Source: Chloroflexota bacterium
Lineage (GTDB): Bacteria; Chloroflexota; Anaerolineae; Aggregatilineales; Phototrophicaceae
Direction: 5' to 3'
NCBI GenBank assembly: GCA_011523515.1
Contig: WTGO01000017.1
Location: 1-64,000 of the forward strand
DNA: 64,000 nt
The number at the start of each line of letters is the position of its first letter. Positions within the stretch are counted from its first letter, which is position 1. Made by a program: the position numbers and the translations under genes. Shown here piece after piece: positions 17,968 through 26,358 of the stretch. The notes under the pieces were generated by a model. The model was not told where the DNA came from and did not search any database. It saw only the letters and a list, made by a program, of their open reading frames with translations.

Positions 17968-19878
17968 ATGGCAAAACGCAAAATACGCCGCGACCTCCCG
18001 TATCAAGGGTCTGCGCTTTGGTTGCTGATGATTCCGCTGCTGGCGCTGGTGACGTTCATGGCGGCGCAAGGCCTGAATGCCGATTTAATCTGGTACGACG
18101 AATTGACCTCGATCAGCCATGCCGGCGGTGTGACTGGGCCCTTTTCCCCGCTTGAGGTTGTGGAGTCGGTCTGCCAGTACAGCCCCAAGCATACGCCCTT
18201 GTTTTTTGAACTGCTGGCCGGCTGGGGCGCGCTGGTAGGTTGGCATCATGCCGTCTTGCGTTGCCTGCCTCTGTTTTTCGGGCTCATCGCCATTGCCTGG
18301 ACTTTTCGCCTGGGTACGGACTGTATCGACCGCTGGACGGGGCTTTGGGCGGCTGCCTTCCTCGGCCTAAATGTGTTCTGGCTGGATTACTTGCACGAGA
18401 TTCGCATGTATTCCCTGCAAGTCATGCTGCTGATGGCGCTGGCATGGCACTACTTCTATATCATCCGTTCGGGGAGGCGGAGACGTTGGCATCATTGGGC
18501 CGGACTGTCCCTCGGCGCGGCAGCCCTGCTGTATACACAGCCATTCTCGATCTTTTTCCTTTTGGCATTGGGCAGCTATCACATTCTCTTTGCGAAAAGA
18601 AACCGAGTCTGGATGCAAGCGGCGCTGGCCATGATTGTCGCCGGCGCGCTCTTCTTGCCGTGGCTGCCGGTAACTTTGCACGGACTATCTTCAAAGTTTG
18701 ATACGGCTTATGTCGCCACTACATTGGAACAAGCGATCGCCATATTTGTGCGCTTTCTGAGCAATGACAGCTTGCTCGTTTTTCTGGCTGCGCTGGCGGC
18801 CGTCGCATTCCGCGCCCGTAAAAGCGACGCGCGTCAGCGGCTGTTCCCGTTTTTGTGGCTGGCTATCGTTGTGCTGCTCCTGCTGCTAATCGCCAATGAG
18901 GCGGTGGGACTGATTCCCTTGCGCCGCTCACGCTACTTTTTTGTGACCTGGTCAATGTGGATCATGGTGATGGGCTGGGGCCTGAGCTGGCTGAGGCCGC
19001 GCTGGATTGCGCCGCTGATTCTGGCGGCGTATCTGGCTTCGGGCTTGGCCCTGCGGCGGTCTGACGGCTATCTGGAGTACCAAGGTACAGTCGGCATTGT
19101 CAACGCATATCCGCCGCTCGTCGAATATGTCGACGCCTTGAGAGACAAGGCTGAAGCGCAGGACTATGTCTTAGGCTTCAGTGGCACCGACTTTGTCAAT
19201 GCGCCGGGTAAACGAGGCAAATCCACCGCCGACTACTACATGGAAACCCTGCTCGGAATCGACGGCGCCTTCGTAAAGCACAACCTTGGAGCCGAAGCGC
19301 TGGCATCCGATCTGCCGCGAAAACTGGACGATCATCCTTTCCTCTTGCTCACATACAACCCCTTGTCGCCGCCGGCAATTCTGGGGCAGGTCGACAACTA
19401 CTTGAGGCAATCGTATCGACCTTGTGACATCGTAATCGAAAGGTCGGACCTATTAGTCCAGCGATACGTCGACAAGGCGCTGAACTGCAATCGCAAATAC
19501 CAGCCGATTCACTACGAGAATGGCATTCAAATCGTCGACAAATTCGCCGAGATTCGCGAAGACGACGGAATGATTCGTGTCGTGACCGGCTGGGAAGTTG
19601 ACGACCAAGCGCTGCTTGACCAGTACAACGTTTCGATTCAGGTCATCGGCGCCGGCTGGCAGAATGTAGGGCAGGCGCCGGACCGCTATCTCTACCATGA
19701 CGTACTCAAATGGTATGTCGTTGAGCTGCCGACGGCTGACCTGGCGCCTGGCGAGTACCGCGTCGTAGTTATCGTCTACGACCGGCATCACGCCAGCGCC
19801 AAAGTCAACGGAACGGACTTGACCAGCGGCGAGGTTGGAACCATCTTGCCCATCATGAGTTTCAACATCGAGGACTAG
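17968..19878 (+). CDS. Polytopic membrane glycosyltransferase (GT39/GT83-like), copy 2
   Basis: This 636-residue paralogue of the preceding gene begins 3 bp after its stop, so the two form one transcript. It keeps the same first-loop NADLIWYDE (Asp44-Glu45), the multi-span core and the soluble C-terminal domain with RVVTGWEV, YNVSIQVIGAGWQNVGQAPD and WYVVELPTADL. The membrane core is more diverged than the C-terminal domain, which suggests tandem duplication with constraint on the tail, or an exchange between the tails. The two may act on different donors or form a heteromer; neither can be decided from sequence. Confidence 0.75.
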   Translation: MAKRKIRRDLPYQGSALWLLMIPLLALVTFMAAQGLNADLIWYDELTSISHAGGVTGPFSPLEVVESVCQYSPKHTPLFFELLAGWGALVGWHHAVLRCLPLFFGLIAIAWTFRLGTDCIDRWTGLWAAAFLGLNVFWLDYLHEIRMYSLQVMLLMALAWHYFYIIRSGRRRRWHHWAGLSLGAAALLYTQPFSIFFLLALGSYHILFAKRNRVWMQAALAMIVAGALFLPWLPVTLHGLSSKFDTAYVATTLEQAIAIFVRFLSNDSLLVFLAALAAVAFRARKSDARQRLFPFLWLAIVVLLLLLIANEAVGLIPLRRSRYFFVTWSMWIMVMGWGLSWLRPRWIAPLILAAYLASGLALRRSDGYLEYQGTVGIVNAYPPLVEYVDALRDKAEAQDYVLGFSGTDFVNAPGKRGKSTADYYMETLLGIDGAFVKHNLGAEALASDLPRKLDDHPFLLLTYNPLSPPAILGQVDNYLRQSYRPCDIVIERSDLLVQRYVDKALNCNRKYQPIHYENGIQIVDKFAEIREDDGMIRVVTGWEVDDQALLDQYNVSIQVIGAGWQNVGQAPDRYLYHDVLKWYVVELPTADLAPGEYRVVVIVYDRHHASAKVNGTDLTSGEVGTILPIMSFNIED

Positions 19879-19879
19879 C

Positions 19880-20551
19880 GTGCCAGTCTCACAGGTCAAG
19901 CGACTGTTGCGCCCGCTATACGCGCCACTGCTGCGGCGTTTGCGGCGCGGCAAAGACCTGCGGCGCGAGCAAGACCGAATTCGCGCGGAAGTGCGCCGTG
20001 CGCTGGAATCGGCGAGCGCGTTGAACATCATCATCGGCGCCGGACAGACACGGCGAGAGGGCTGGATCGCCACCGACGTCCCGGCCTTTGATGTGCGCGA
20101 CCGCGATCATTGGCGGCGGCTGTTCCCGCAGGCTTCAATCGACAGAATGCTGGCCGAGCATGTCTTTGAGCATCTCATCAGCGATGAATTGGCGAGCTTC
20201 CTGGTTATTGCCGGGCATTATCTGGCGCCGGGCGGCCGCATTCGAATCGCGGTGCCGGACGGTTGCCATCCGAATGTCGACTACATCGAGAGCGTGAAAC
20301 CAGGCGGAACGGGCATCGGCGCCGGCGACCACAAGGTGCTTTACACTTGCGATATGATTGGCGACTTGATGCGCGCGCAAGGCTATCGCTTTGAATTGCT
20401 GGAGTACTTTGACGCGGCCGGGCAGTTTCATCAACGAGAATGGAATGCGGCCGACGGCTACATTGGCCGTTCCGCGGATCATGATGCGCGCAATGCCGGC
20501 GGGCAACTTAACTATACCAGCCTGATCGTCGACTGCTGGCGGCAGCAATAA
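19880..20551 (+). CDS. SAM-dependent methyltransferase, class I
   Basis: The 223-residue product resembles the small COG4627-type methyltransferases often found in polysaccharide loci. The SAM-binding strand is LNIIIGAGQTRREGWIATD, and AEHVFEHL marks motif IV of the type 11 family. The GTG at 19880 directly follows the stop of the second glycosyltransferase, so it likely belongs to the same operon and may methylate a glycan or lipid made there. That link is inference from position. Confidence 0.75.
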   Translation: MPVSQVKRLLRPLYAPLLRRLRRGKDLRREQDRIRAEVRRALESASALNIIIGAGQTRREGWIATDVPAFDVRDRDHWRRLFPQASIDRMLAEHVFEHLISDELASFLVIAGHYLAPGGRIRIAVPDGCHPNVDYIESVKPGGTGIGAGDHKVLYTCDMIGDLMRAQGYRFELLEYFDAAGQFHQREWNAADGYIGRSADHDARNAGGQLNYTSLIVDCWRQQ

Positions 20552-20602
20552 ACGCTGCCCAATGACGCCGCTTTGGGCTCTCTCTGCGCGTCAGCGGCCC
20601 AA

Positions 20603-22000
20603 CTACATATTCAGGAAATGACCCTCCAGGCCGTGCGCGGCTTCTTTGAGGGCTTCGCTGAGGGTGGGGTGCGCGTGAACATTGCGGGCGATTTCTTGTG
20701 ACGTAAGCTCGGCGGACCGCGCCAGGGTCAGTTCCGGCAGCAGCTCGGTAACATCGTGGCCGATCATATGCGCGCCCAGGATTTCGCCGTATTTCGCCTC
20801 GCTGATGACCTTGACGAAGCCGGTGGCATCGCCCATGCCGCGCGCCTTGCCATTGGCCTGGAAGGGGAATTTGGCCACATTGATCTCGTAGCCCCGCGCT
20901 GCCGCTTGCTCTTCGGTGTAGCCGAAGCTGGCGACTTGCGGCTGGCAATAGGTGGCGCGCGGCATCATGTCAAAGTCCAGGGTCACGGTCGGTGCGCCGG
21001 CGATGTTTTCCGCGGCAACCACGCCCATCGACTCCGCTACGTGCGCCAGCATCAGCTTGGCCGTCACATCGCCAATGGCGTAAATATGCGAGACATTGGT
21101 CTGCATTTTCTCGTTAATGTCTATGCCGCCCTGCGAATTGAGTTCGACGCCGGTGTTCTCAAGTCCATAGCCGTCGACTTTCGGTTGGAAGCCGATGGCT
21201 TGCAGGACGCGCTCGGCTTGCAGCGTCTCCGTCGCGCCGTCGGAGCGGGTGATGTCGACCTCGACCTGTTTGCCCCGGTCCTTGATGGAGTCGACGCGCG
21301 TGTTTGTCAGAATCTTGATGCCGAGCTTCTTGAATTCTTTGGCCAGCTCCGCGCTGACCTCAGGATCTTCCAGCGGCAGGACTCGGTCGAGGAACTCGAC
21401 TATGGTCACATCGACGTCGTAATTGCGCATAATATACGCGAATTCCACGCCGACAGCCCCGGCGCCGGCAATGACGATGCTGGCGGGCAGCTTGTCCTCC
21501 ATGATTTGCTCTTCGTAGGTCACCACGTTTTCGCTGAGCGCGGTGCCGGGAATCAAACGAGTAGTAGCGCCGGTCGCGATAATCAGGTGCTTGAAGTGAA
21601 TCGCTTCGCTCTCGCCATTATTGAGAGCCACGCTAAGACTGTTCGCGTCCTCAATGGTTGCCCAGCCCTCAAAGGTCTTGATCTTATTCTTGCGCATCAA
21701 GAATTGCACGCCTTTGGTCAAGCCGTTGGAGACGCGCCGGCTGCGCTTGAAGGCTTTTCCGTAGTCGAATGAAAAGTCGCCGCTGATGCCGAAGGTTTCA
21801 GCCTGATGCTGCAGGATGTATGCCAGCTCGGCGTTGCGCAGCAGAGCTTTGGAAGGAATGCAGCCGACATTCAGGCAGACGCCGCCCCAGTATCTCTTCT
21901 CCACAATCGCTGTTGACAATCCCAATTGGGCGGCGCGGATGGCGCCAACATAACCGCCCGGACCTGCGCCCAATACAACAAGGTCAAATTCACTGGCCAT
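20603..22000 (-). CDS. lpdA: Dihydrolipoyl dehydrogenase
   Basis: The E3 component of 2-oxoacid dehydrogenase or glycine-cleavage complexes reoxidises dihydrolipoamide with NAD+. The 465-residue flavoprotein has the FAD-binding [17 protein letters not shown], the redox disulfide [13 protein letters not shown], the NAD-binding [10 protein letters not shown], and the catalytic HAHPTLSEA in the interface domain. The ATG at 22000 follows AGGAG; the open frame up to 22207 is unconserved. No E1 or E2 gene is nearby, so the complex it serves must be encoded elsewhere. Confidence 0.93.
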   Translation of the reverse strand: MASEFDLVVLGAGPGGYVGAIRAAQLGLSTAIVEKRYWGGVCLNVGCIPSKALLRNAELAYILQHQAETFGISGDFSFDYGKAFKRSRRVSNGLTKGVQFLMRKNKIKTFEGWATIEDANSLSVALNNGESEAIHFKHLIIATGATTRLIPGTALSENVVTYEEQIMEDKLPASIVIAGAGAVGVEFAYIMRNYDVDVTIVEFLDRVLPLEDPEVSAELAKEFKKLGIKILTNTRVDSIKDRGKQVEVDITRSDGATETLQAERVLQAIGFQPKVDGYGLENTGVELNSQGGIDINEKMQTNVSHIYAIGDVTAKLMLAHVAESMGVVAAENIAGAPTVTLDFDMMPRATYCQPQVASFGYTEEQAAARGYEINVAKFPFQANGKARGMGDATGFVKVISEAKYGEILGAHMIGHDVTELLPELTLARSAELTSQEIARNVHAHPTLSEALKEAAHGLEGHFLNM

Positions 22001-22094
22001 GTATCGCAATCTCCTGCTAATTGCCTGCTGCTGCACTCGCGCTAGTCTACCGCAGCGGTCGCCGCTGTTAAAGAGGATTCGCAGGCGCGGCAGC

Positions 22095-22877
22095 CTACGA
22101 GCTATTGGCGCGCAGAAGCTGGCGCCTGGCTTCAAAGAGAAAGACGGCGGCGGCGCTGGCGACATTAAGCGATTCGGCGGCGTCGACCATGGGAATGGAT
22201 ATGACATTCTGCGCTACGCTGAGCGCCTTGCGGCTGATTCCGCGCGCTTCATTGCCCAAAATCAGCGCCCATTCGCCTTGCCAATCGACAGCAGTATAGT
22301 CAAGGTCGGAGTCGGCGCTGGACGCGTAAATGGTCAGAAACTGGCAGAAGCTCGAAATTTCGGGCCAGGTAGCCTCGACCACCGGCAGGCGAAAATGCGC
22401 GCCCATGCCGGCTCGCAGGACTTTGGAATTGTAGGGATCGACGCAGCCCGGCGCCAGGATCGCGAGCTCGACGCCGGCTGCGGCTGCTGTCCGCATGATG
22501 GCGCCCAGGTTGCCGGGTTCACGGACCGCGTCAAGAATCAGCACGCGCGCCGTTGGCTGCGGAATCGGCGGTTTCGGAATCGCAAACACGGCCACGATGC
22601 CAGGTGGCTTTTGCGTATCGCTGGCGAATGACAGGACGTCGTGAGTTACCGGCATCAGCTCGCATCTGGATTCCTGCAGCCGCGCGATCACGTGGAAGTC
22701 GGCGTTCTCCAGCGAATACAGCGCCAGCTCGGGCTGCCCGCCGCTGGAGAGCGCGTCCGCGATCAGTCGGTCGCCTTCCAGCACAAGTTTCCGTTCGCTG
22801 CGCCGCAGACGCGCCTTGGTCTGCAGCGCCTTGACGTAGCGGACGCGTCTGTTCTGAGTGCTGCTGATGGCATCCAT
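22095..22877 (-). CDS. SpoU/TrmH-family RNA 2'-O-methyltransferase
   Basis: This 260-residue SPOUT-fold enzyme methylates a ribose 2'-OH in rRNA or tRNA. The three family motifs are present: [16 protein letters not shown] (motif 1, with the catalytic Arg), [12 protein letters not shown] (motif 2) and [20 protein letters not shown] (motif 3). The N-terminal residues 1-100 form the usual L30e-like substrate domain ([14 protein letters not shown]). It follows rplT on the same strand, a common location for 23S rRNA methyltransferase genes. The target nucleotide is unknown. Confidence 0.88.
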   Translation of the reverse strand: MDAISSTQNRRVRYVKALQTKARLRRSERKLVLEGDRLIADALSSGGQPELALYSLENADFHVIARLQESRCELMPVTHDVLSFASDTQKPPGIVAVFAIPKPPIPQPTARVLILDAVREPGNLGAIMRTAAAAGVELAILAPGCVDPYNSKVLRAGMGAHFRLPVVEATWPEISSFCQFLTIYASSADSDLDYTAVDWQGEWALILGNEARGISRKALSVAQNVISIPMVDAAESLNVASAAAVFLFEARRQLLRANSS

Positions 22878-22898
22878 GCCGGGCTCTTGGAATTGAAA

Positions 22899-22920
22899 GA
22901 GGGTCAGTTTCCCGACCCTC
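22899..22920 (-). terminator. Hairpin between rplT and the rRNA methyltransferase gene
   Basis: GAGGGTC pairs with GACCCTC around an 8-nt loop; on the minus strand it is followed by only TTTC. It may be a weak terminator or attenuator that lets part of the rplT transcript read into the methyltransferase gene. Confidence 0.45.
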
Positions 22921-22948
22921 CGGTTGCTGTTGCTCGCAAAACGTCTTG

Positions 22949-23302
22949 CTAGAGGCTCTGCTTGGCGGTTTCCGTGATCTTGCTGAAAGTCTCCGCATCA
23001 TGCACGGCGATGCCGGCGAGACTCTTGCGATCGAGACTGACCTCCGCCCGTTTGAGGCCGTGCATCAACTGGCTGTACTTCATGCCGTTTATGCGGGCGG
23101 CGGCGTTAATCCGCTGAATCCACAGGCGGCGCAGTTGACGGCGGCGTTGACGGCGGTCGCGATAGGCGTACCACAGGCTGCGCATCATTGCCTCATTGGC
23201 GCGCTTGAAATTCTTGCTGCGCGTACCCCACTGACCCTTGGTGAGCTTCAGGACTTTTTTGTGCCGCCGGCGCCTGACGAAGCCGGTTCTCGTTCTTGCC
23301 AT
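22949..23302 (-). CDS. rplT: 50S ribosomal protein L20
   Basis: bL20 binds 23S rRNA early in large-subunit assembly and in many bacteria represses its own operon. The 117-residue, highly basic product begins MARTRTGFVRRRRHKKVLKL and has the conserved RANEAMMRSLWYAYRDRR region and the C-terminal NGMKYSQLMHGLKRAEVSL. The ATG at 23302 matches the family N-terminus; an open frame upstream to 23350 is not conserved. It is the last gene of infC-rpmI-rplT. Confidence 0.96.
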   Translation of the reverse strand: MARTRTGFVRRRRHKKVLKLTKGQWGTRSKNFKRANEAMMRSLWYAYRDRRQRRRQLRRLWIQRINAAARINGMKYSQLMHGLKRAEVSLDRKSLAGIAVHDAETFSKITETAKQSL

Positions 23303-23374
23303 GATTATTCTCCATACATGAATGACCCGGCGGCAAGTTGCGCCGGGCATTAGATCGCGATTGCTGGCCCGGAT

Positions 23375-23626
23375 TCAAGCGGGCGGGTTTGCCTTATATT
23401 TGCCCAGATATGGCGCGAGCCGGCGAATGCGGCGCCGCATGGCCTTTTCGCTGACTTCCAGCGACTTGTCCCATTGACGTTTGACGCGCTTGGCAGAGCG
23501 ACGACGCAAGTGGCTTTTGCCGCCCTTGGTGCGTACAATCTTGCCGGTAGACGTCATGCGAAAACGCTTGGCGGTCGCTTTATGCGTCTTCAATTTGTAC
23601 TTGGTTGTCTTCTTCTTGCGGGGCAC
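23375..23626 (-). CDS. rpmI: 50S ribosomal protein L35
   Basis: The 83-residue basic product contains the bL35 signature KLKTHKATAKRFRMTSTGK and GKSHLRRRSAKRVKRQ, with a C-terminal RRRIRRLAPYLGKYKANP. It is longer than the usual 64-66 residues because of a short basic N-terminus and C-terminal extension. Its GTG start shares one base with the infC stop (TAGTG), a strong sign of translational coupling. Confidence 0.95.
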   Translation of the reverse strand: MPRKKKTTKYKLKTHKATAKRFRMTSTGKIVRTKGGKSHLRRRSAKRVKRQWDKSLEVSEKAMRRRIRRLAPYLGKYKANPPA

Positions 23627-24186
23627 TATTGCTTCTCCGTGCTTTGCTTGGTTTCTTTTGTCGGCGCCAGAATCATGAGCATGTCTCTGCCTTCCATATT
23701 AGGACGCTGCTCCACCACGCCAACTTCTTTCAAGGCTTCTTCAATTCGCCCCAGGCGATCGCGGCCGATATGCTGATGCGTGATTTCGCGTCCGCGGAAA
23801 CGAACCCGGAACTTCACCTTTTTCCCTTCAAGCAGCCACTTTTCCGCGCGCTTGACGTCGAATTGCAGATGATATTCATCCGTCTTCGGGCGCAACTGGA
23901 TTTCCTTGACTGTCACCTTGATCTGGTTCTTTTTCGATTTGCGCTCCTTGCGCCGCTGCTCGTACTGAAATTTGCCGTAATCCATAATGCGGCAAACCGG
24001 CGGGTTGGCATTTGGCGCAACCTCTACCAAATCCAAACCTGCATCGTCAGCCCGATCTTGCGCCTCGCCGATGCTCACGACGCCGATATTGGTATTGGAA
24101 TCGTCAATCAGTCGGACGTCGCGTACGCCGCGAATGTTTCTGTTAATCCTGTGCGGTGAATTTGCTATCGCTGCACGACCCTTCAG
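23626..24186 (-). CDS. infC: Translation initiation factor IF-3, non-canonical start
   Basis: IF-3 proofreads start codons and keeps 30S subunits free. The conserved core includes EAQDRADDAGLDLVEV, NPPVCRIMDYGKFQYEQ and the C-terminal KKVKFRVRFRGREITHQ. The first standard start (GTG at 24078) would delete the first strands of the N-domain. The frame continues upstream as KGRAAIANSPHRINRNIRG and VRDVRLIDDSN, colinear with the E. coli N-terminus ([20 protein letters not shown]), up to an in-frame TAA at 24187-24189. The codon next to that TAA, exactly where E. coli has AUU, is CTG (24184-24186). Rare infC starts are a known IF-3 autoregulation device. The start gives 186 residues. Confidence 0.88.
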   Translation of the reverse strand: MKGRAAIANSPHRINRNIRGVRDVRLIDDSNTNIGVVSIGEAQDRADDAGLDLVEVAPNANPPVCRIMDYGKFQYEQRRKERKSKKNQIKVTVKEIQLRPKTDEYHLQFDVKRAEKWLLEGKKVKFRVRFRGREITHQHIGRDRLGRIEEALKEVGVVEQRPNMEGRDMLMILAPTKETKQSTEKQ

Positions 24187-24205
24187 TTAGTAATGACAAA
24201 CCTAA

Positions 24206-24232
24206 TCCGCGCCGAGCAGTTCGCCGCGCGGA
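24206..24232 (-). promoter_or_regulatory. Hairpin in the infC operon leader
   Basis: A perfect 7-bp inverted repeat (TCCGCGC with GCGCGGA) lies between the putative promoter and the infC start, 20 nt before the CTG codon. It could regulate translation or transcription of infC-rpmI-rplT. No known L20 or IF-3 leader motif was recognised in it. Confidence 0.35.
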
Positions 24233-24238
24233 CAGCGA

Positions 24239-24267
24239 GTTTAACATGGCGACTCTGTCGTTGTCAA
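24239..24267 (-). promoter_or_regulatory. Sigma-70-type promoter of infC-rpmI-rplT
   Basis: The minus strand reads TTGACA, a 17-nt spacer and TTAAAC, ending about 52 nt before the infC start. The -35 and spacing are ideal; the -10 matches four of six positions. Confidence 0.55.
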
Positions 24268-24290
24268 CTCTAAGTCGGGCCGCGGCGGCT

Positions 24291-24614
24291 TCAACTGTCA
24301 AAAGCGAGGTCAAGCTCTCGGAATTTGGCGACAGATGCTTCGTAAGCGCTGATCAATTCCTCATCGCTGCCCTTGAAGCGGCGCAAAGTTTGCTGCGCGC
24401 AGGCTGTGCAGCCGCGCATGGCCCGGTAGCTATCCGTTTCACAGGCCAGACAGCCATTGAGCTCGATCATAAGCGCCATCAGCGCGATCACTTCGATACT
24501 GGTCTCGCTTTTGGTGGCAAGCTTGTCGATCAACTGCCGCCACAGTTGGCCGCGGGTGTTGCGCAACGCTGGAATCGCATAGTGGGGAAACAGGATTTCG
24601 TTATCGGCGTACAA
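24291..24614 (-). CDS. Small protein with two CxxC motifs, unknown function
   Basis: I do not recognise this 107-residue protein by name. It starts at a TTG preceded by GGAAGG. The core is helical and holds CLAC at residues 55-58 and CTAC at 69-72, separated by ETDSYRAMRG. Such a pair could bind zinc or an Fe-S cluster or act as redox thiols; the helical pattern is faintly AhpD-like, without proof. The well-conserved appearance of NGCLACETDSYRAMRGC suggests a real gene. It stands just upstream of the infC promoter on the same strand. Confidence 0.55.
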   Translation of the reverse strand: MYADNEILFPHYAIPALRNTRGQLWRQLIDKLATKSETSIEVIALMALMIELNGCLACETDSYRAMRGCTACAQQTLRRFKGSDEELISAYEASVAKFRELDLAFDS

Positions 24615-24691
24615 GGTGTTCTACCTTCCGGGTTTATCCAATAGAGCATAAGCCTGTTTGTTTACGGGCGCAAGTCGTCGGCGCGCGATTC

Positions 24692-25477
24692 CTAGGTCGA
24701 TTTCAGGGCGCGGATCAGCTCGAGGGTTGCAGCTTTTGCTTCATCGGCGCCGTCGAGCGTGCCATTCCAGAGGCTAAACAGAATGCCCGCCACATTACTC
24801 CTCGCCGTGATGAACTTCAGTGATTCAATGCTCTCCTGCAGGCTCGGTCCGTTAGGCTCGGGGTAGCTCATGGCGGGCATCTCGGCACAATCGACCACAT
24901 CGGTGTCGAAGTGAATATACAGCGGGCGATCGGGCGGTTCAGCCGCTTGCAGGGCGCCAAGGGAGTCGTAAATCGTGACATCGCTCGCGCGCAGCATGTC
25001 GCCTTCTTCGGGATCCAGATTTCGCACATCGGTGACGCTTACGTCTGACTCGTTGATCGGCCGCAACTCAAGGCCTTGCATTAAGTGTTGATTGCCGCGG
25101 CCTACCAGCGCCGCCAGGGGCATGCCGCCCAGGAAACCGCTGGGCGTGGTCTCTGGAGTGTTGAAATCACCATGCGAGTCATACCAGAGCACGGCGGGCG
25201 ATTGGCGCTCCAAACCCTTGACCATGCCCAGGCAACTGGTGCAATCGTTGGCGAAGACCACGGGAACCTTGTCGGGATGCGCCAGAATCGCGACGGCAAG
25301 GGCGCGGTTGACGGCGACCACAGCGTCGTCGGCGCGGCCGAAATCGGGTTCAATGTCGATCCACTCGGCATTCAGCTCGTCAGCGATTCCGGCCCGCCGC
25401 AGTTCCTCGACCTCACGGCGATCGGGGCGCGCTTCGCCCAGATAAAATGGCGCGCCAATACATACATAAGAATTCAT
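24692..25477 (-). CDS. Arginase/agmatinase-family protein with altered metal ligand
   Basis: Ureohydrolases hydrolyse guanidino compounds with a two-manganese centre. The 261-residue product has YDSHGDFNTPE (Asp100, His102, Asp104) and HFDTDVVD (Asp191, Asp193), which match two of the three family motifs. The first motif, normally GGDHS, reads FANDCTSC, so the metal-A histidine is replaced by Cys79. Variants with Cys here may form a separate subfamily of unknown substrate. The gene is not flanked by arginine or polyamine genes. The family call is firm and the activity uncertain. Confidence 0.8.
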   Translation of the reverse strand: MNSYVCIGAPFYLGEARPDRREVEELRRAGIADELNAEWIDIEPDFGRADDAVVAVNRALAVAILAHPDKVPVVFANDCTSCLGMVKGLERQSPAVLWYDSHGDFNTPETTPSGFLGGMPLAALVGRGNQHLMQGLELRPINESDVSVTDVRNLDPEEGDMLRASDVTIYDSLGALQAAEPPDRPLYIHFDTDVVDCAEMPAMSYPEPNGPSLQESIESLKFITARSNVAGILFSLWNGTLDGADEAKAATLELIRALKST

Positions 25478-25563
25478 CTCAAGCTCCAGTCAGCTAAGCC
25501 GTGCGCGATTGCTTCATGGCGCGCATTCGTTTTCCGCACTCAGGAATGCGACTCGACGGCATT

Positions 25564-26241
25564 TTAGATGCCTTTCAGGTGTGTTACTGGAATCTGGAAT
25601 GTCTCTTTAACCAGCTGCCAATTGAAGGCGACAAACTCGCGGATGAGCGAGTAGGGATAGGACAGAGGCGAGCGAATGCGCTGCGCTGGGACCGGACTGC
25701 GATATGTCGATATGCCTTGCAGCTGAAAAAGCCAACTGGCGCGCAGCATGTGGTAACTGTCGCTGACCAGGACCGCATCGGCCAAGCCCTTGTCGTCCAT
25801 GATTCGCCGGCTGAAAATGGCATTCTCCTCGGTGCTGCGGCTCAGCTCTTCCAGCAGGATTGCGCTGGCCGGTATCCGGCTGGCGTGCAAGATTTCGCGG
25901 CAGGCGCTGGCTTCCGAACGCGGATAGGACTCGGCTTTTCCGCCGGTGCAAATAATGTAAGAGACGATGCCGGCATGGTAGAGATCGGCGGCTTGCAGGC
26001 TGCGGCGGGTCAGGGCCCAGCCCGGGCGTCCGTCACGCAGCAAGCCGGCGCCCAACACGATTATCACATCGGCCTCTTGCGCGGTGTCGATCGTGCCGTA
26101 GAAGTGAACAGCGCTGATGAATACGACGAAATAGAGCACGGCAGCAAGAAGCATGATAACGATGAGTCGCTTCGCCAATTTCAAAGTCGGCAGCCTGATG
26201 CGCGGGTCGGTTTCGAATGTCGGTCCAGGTTGGTTGTGCAT
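25564..26241 (-). CDS. SanA/YdcF-like DUF218 membrane-anchored protein
   Basis: The 225-residue product has one N-terminal membrane span (about residues 24-46) followed by the DUF218 fold: ADVIIVLGAGLLRDGRPGWALTRR is split into the usual strand-loop motif, then CTGGKAESYPRSEA, LEELSRSTEENAIFSRR and VLVSDSYHMLRA. Relatives (SanA, ElyC, YdcF) affect envelope integrity and peptidoglycan or lipid-carrier homeostasis. It may share that role here. It is monocistronic between the arginase-like gene and the ribonucleotide reductase. Confidence 0.82.
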   Translation of the reverse strand: MHNQPGPTFETDPRIRLPTLKLAKRLIVIMLLAAVLYFVVFISAVHFYGTIDTAQEADVIIVLGAGLLRDGRPGWALTRRSLQAADLYHAGIVSYIICTGGKAESYPRSEASACREILHASRIPASAILLEELSRSTEENAIFSRRIMDDKGLADAVLVSDSYHMLRASWLFQLQGISTYRSPVPAQRIRSPLSYPYSLIREFVAFNWQLVKETFQIPVTHLKGI

Positions 26242-26358
26242 CTCGCGCGCAGAGCGATTCTACAAACAACCGGCTTGATCAACAGATTAGCCAATGCGCG
26301 ACCCGGTCCCCTGATCTAGCCACTTCTTTGCAGGTGCTGCGCCTGTGATTGCGGCGCG

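Noticed and set aside
20508..20948. Open frame at the lpdA 3' end
   Set aside because: Arg/Pro/Ser-rich shadow without conserved pattern; the lpdA frame explains the region.
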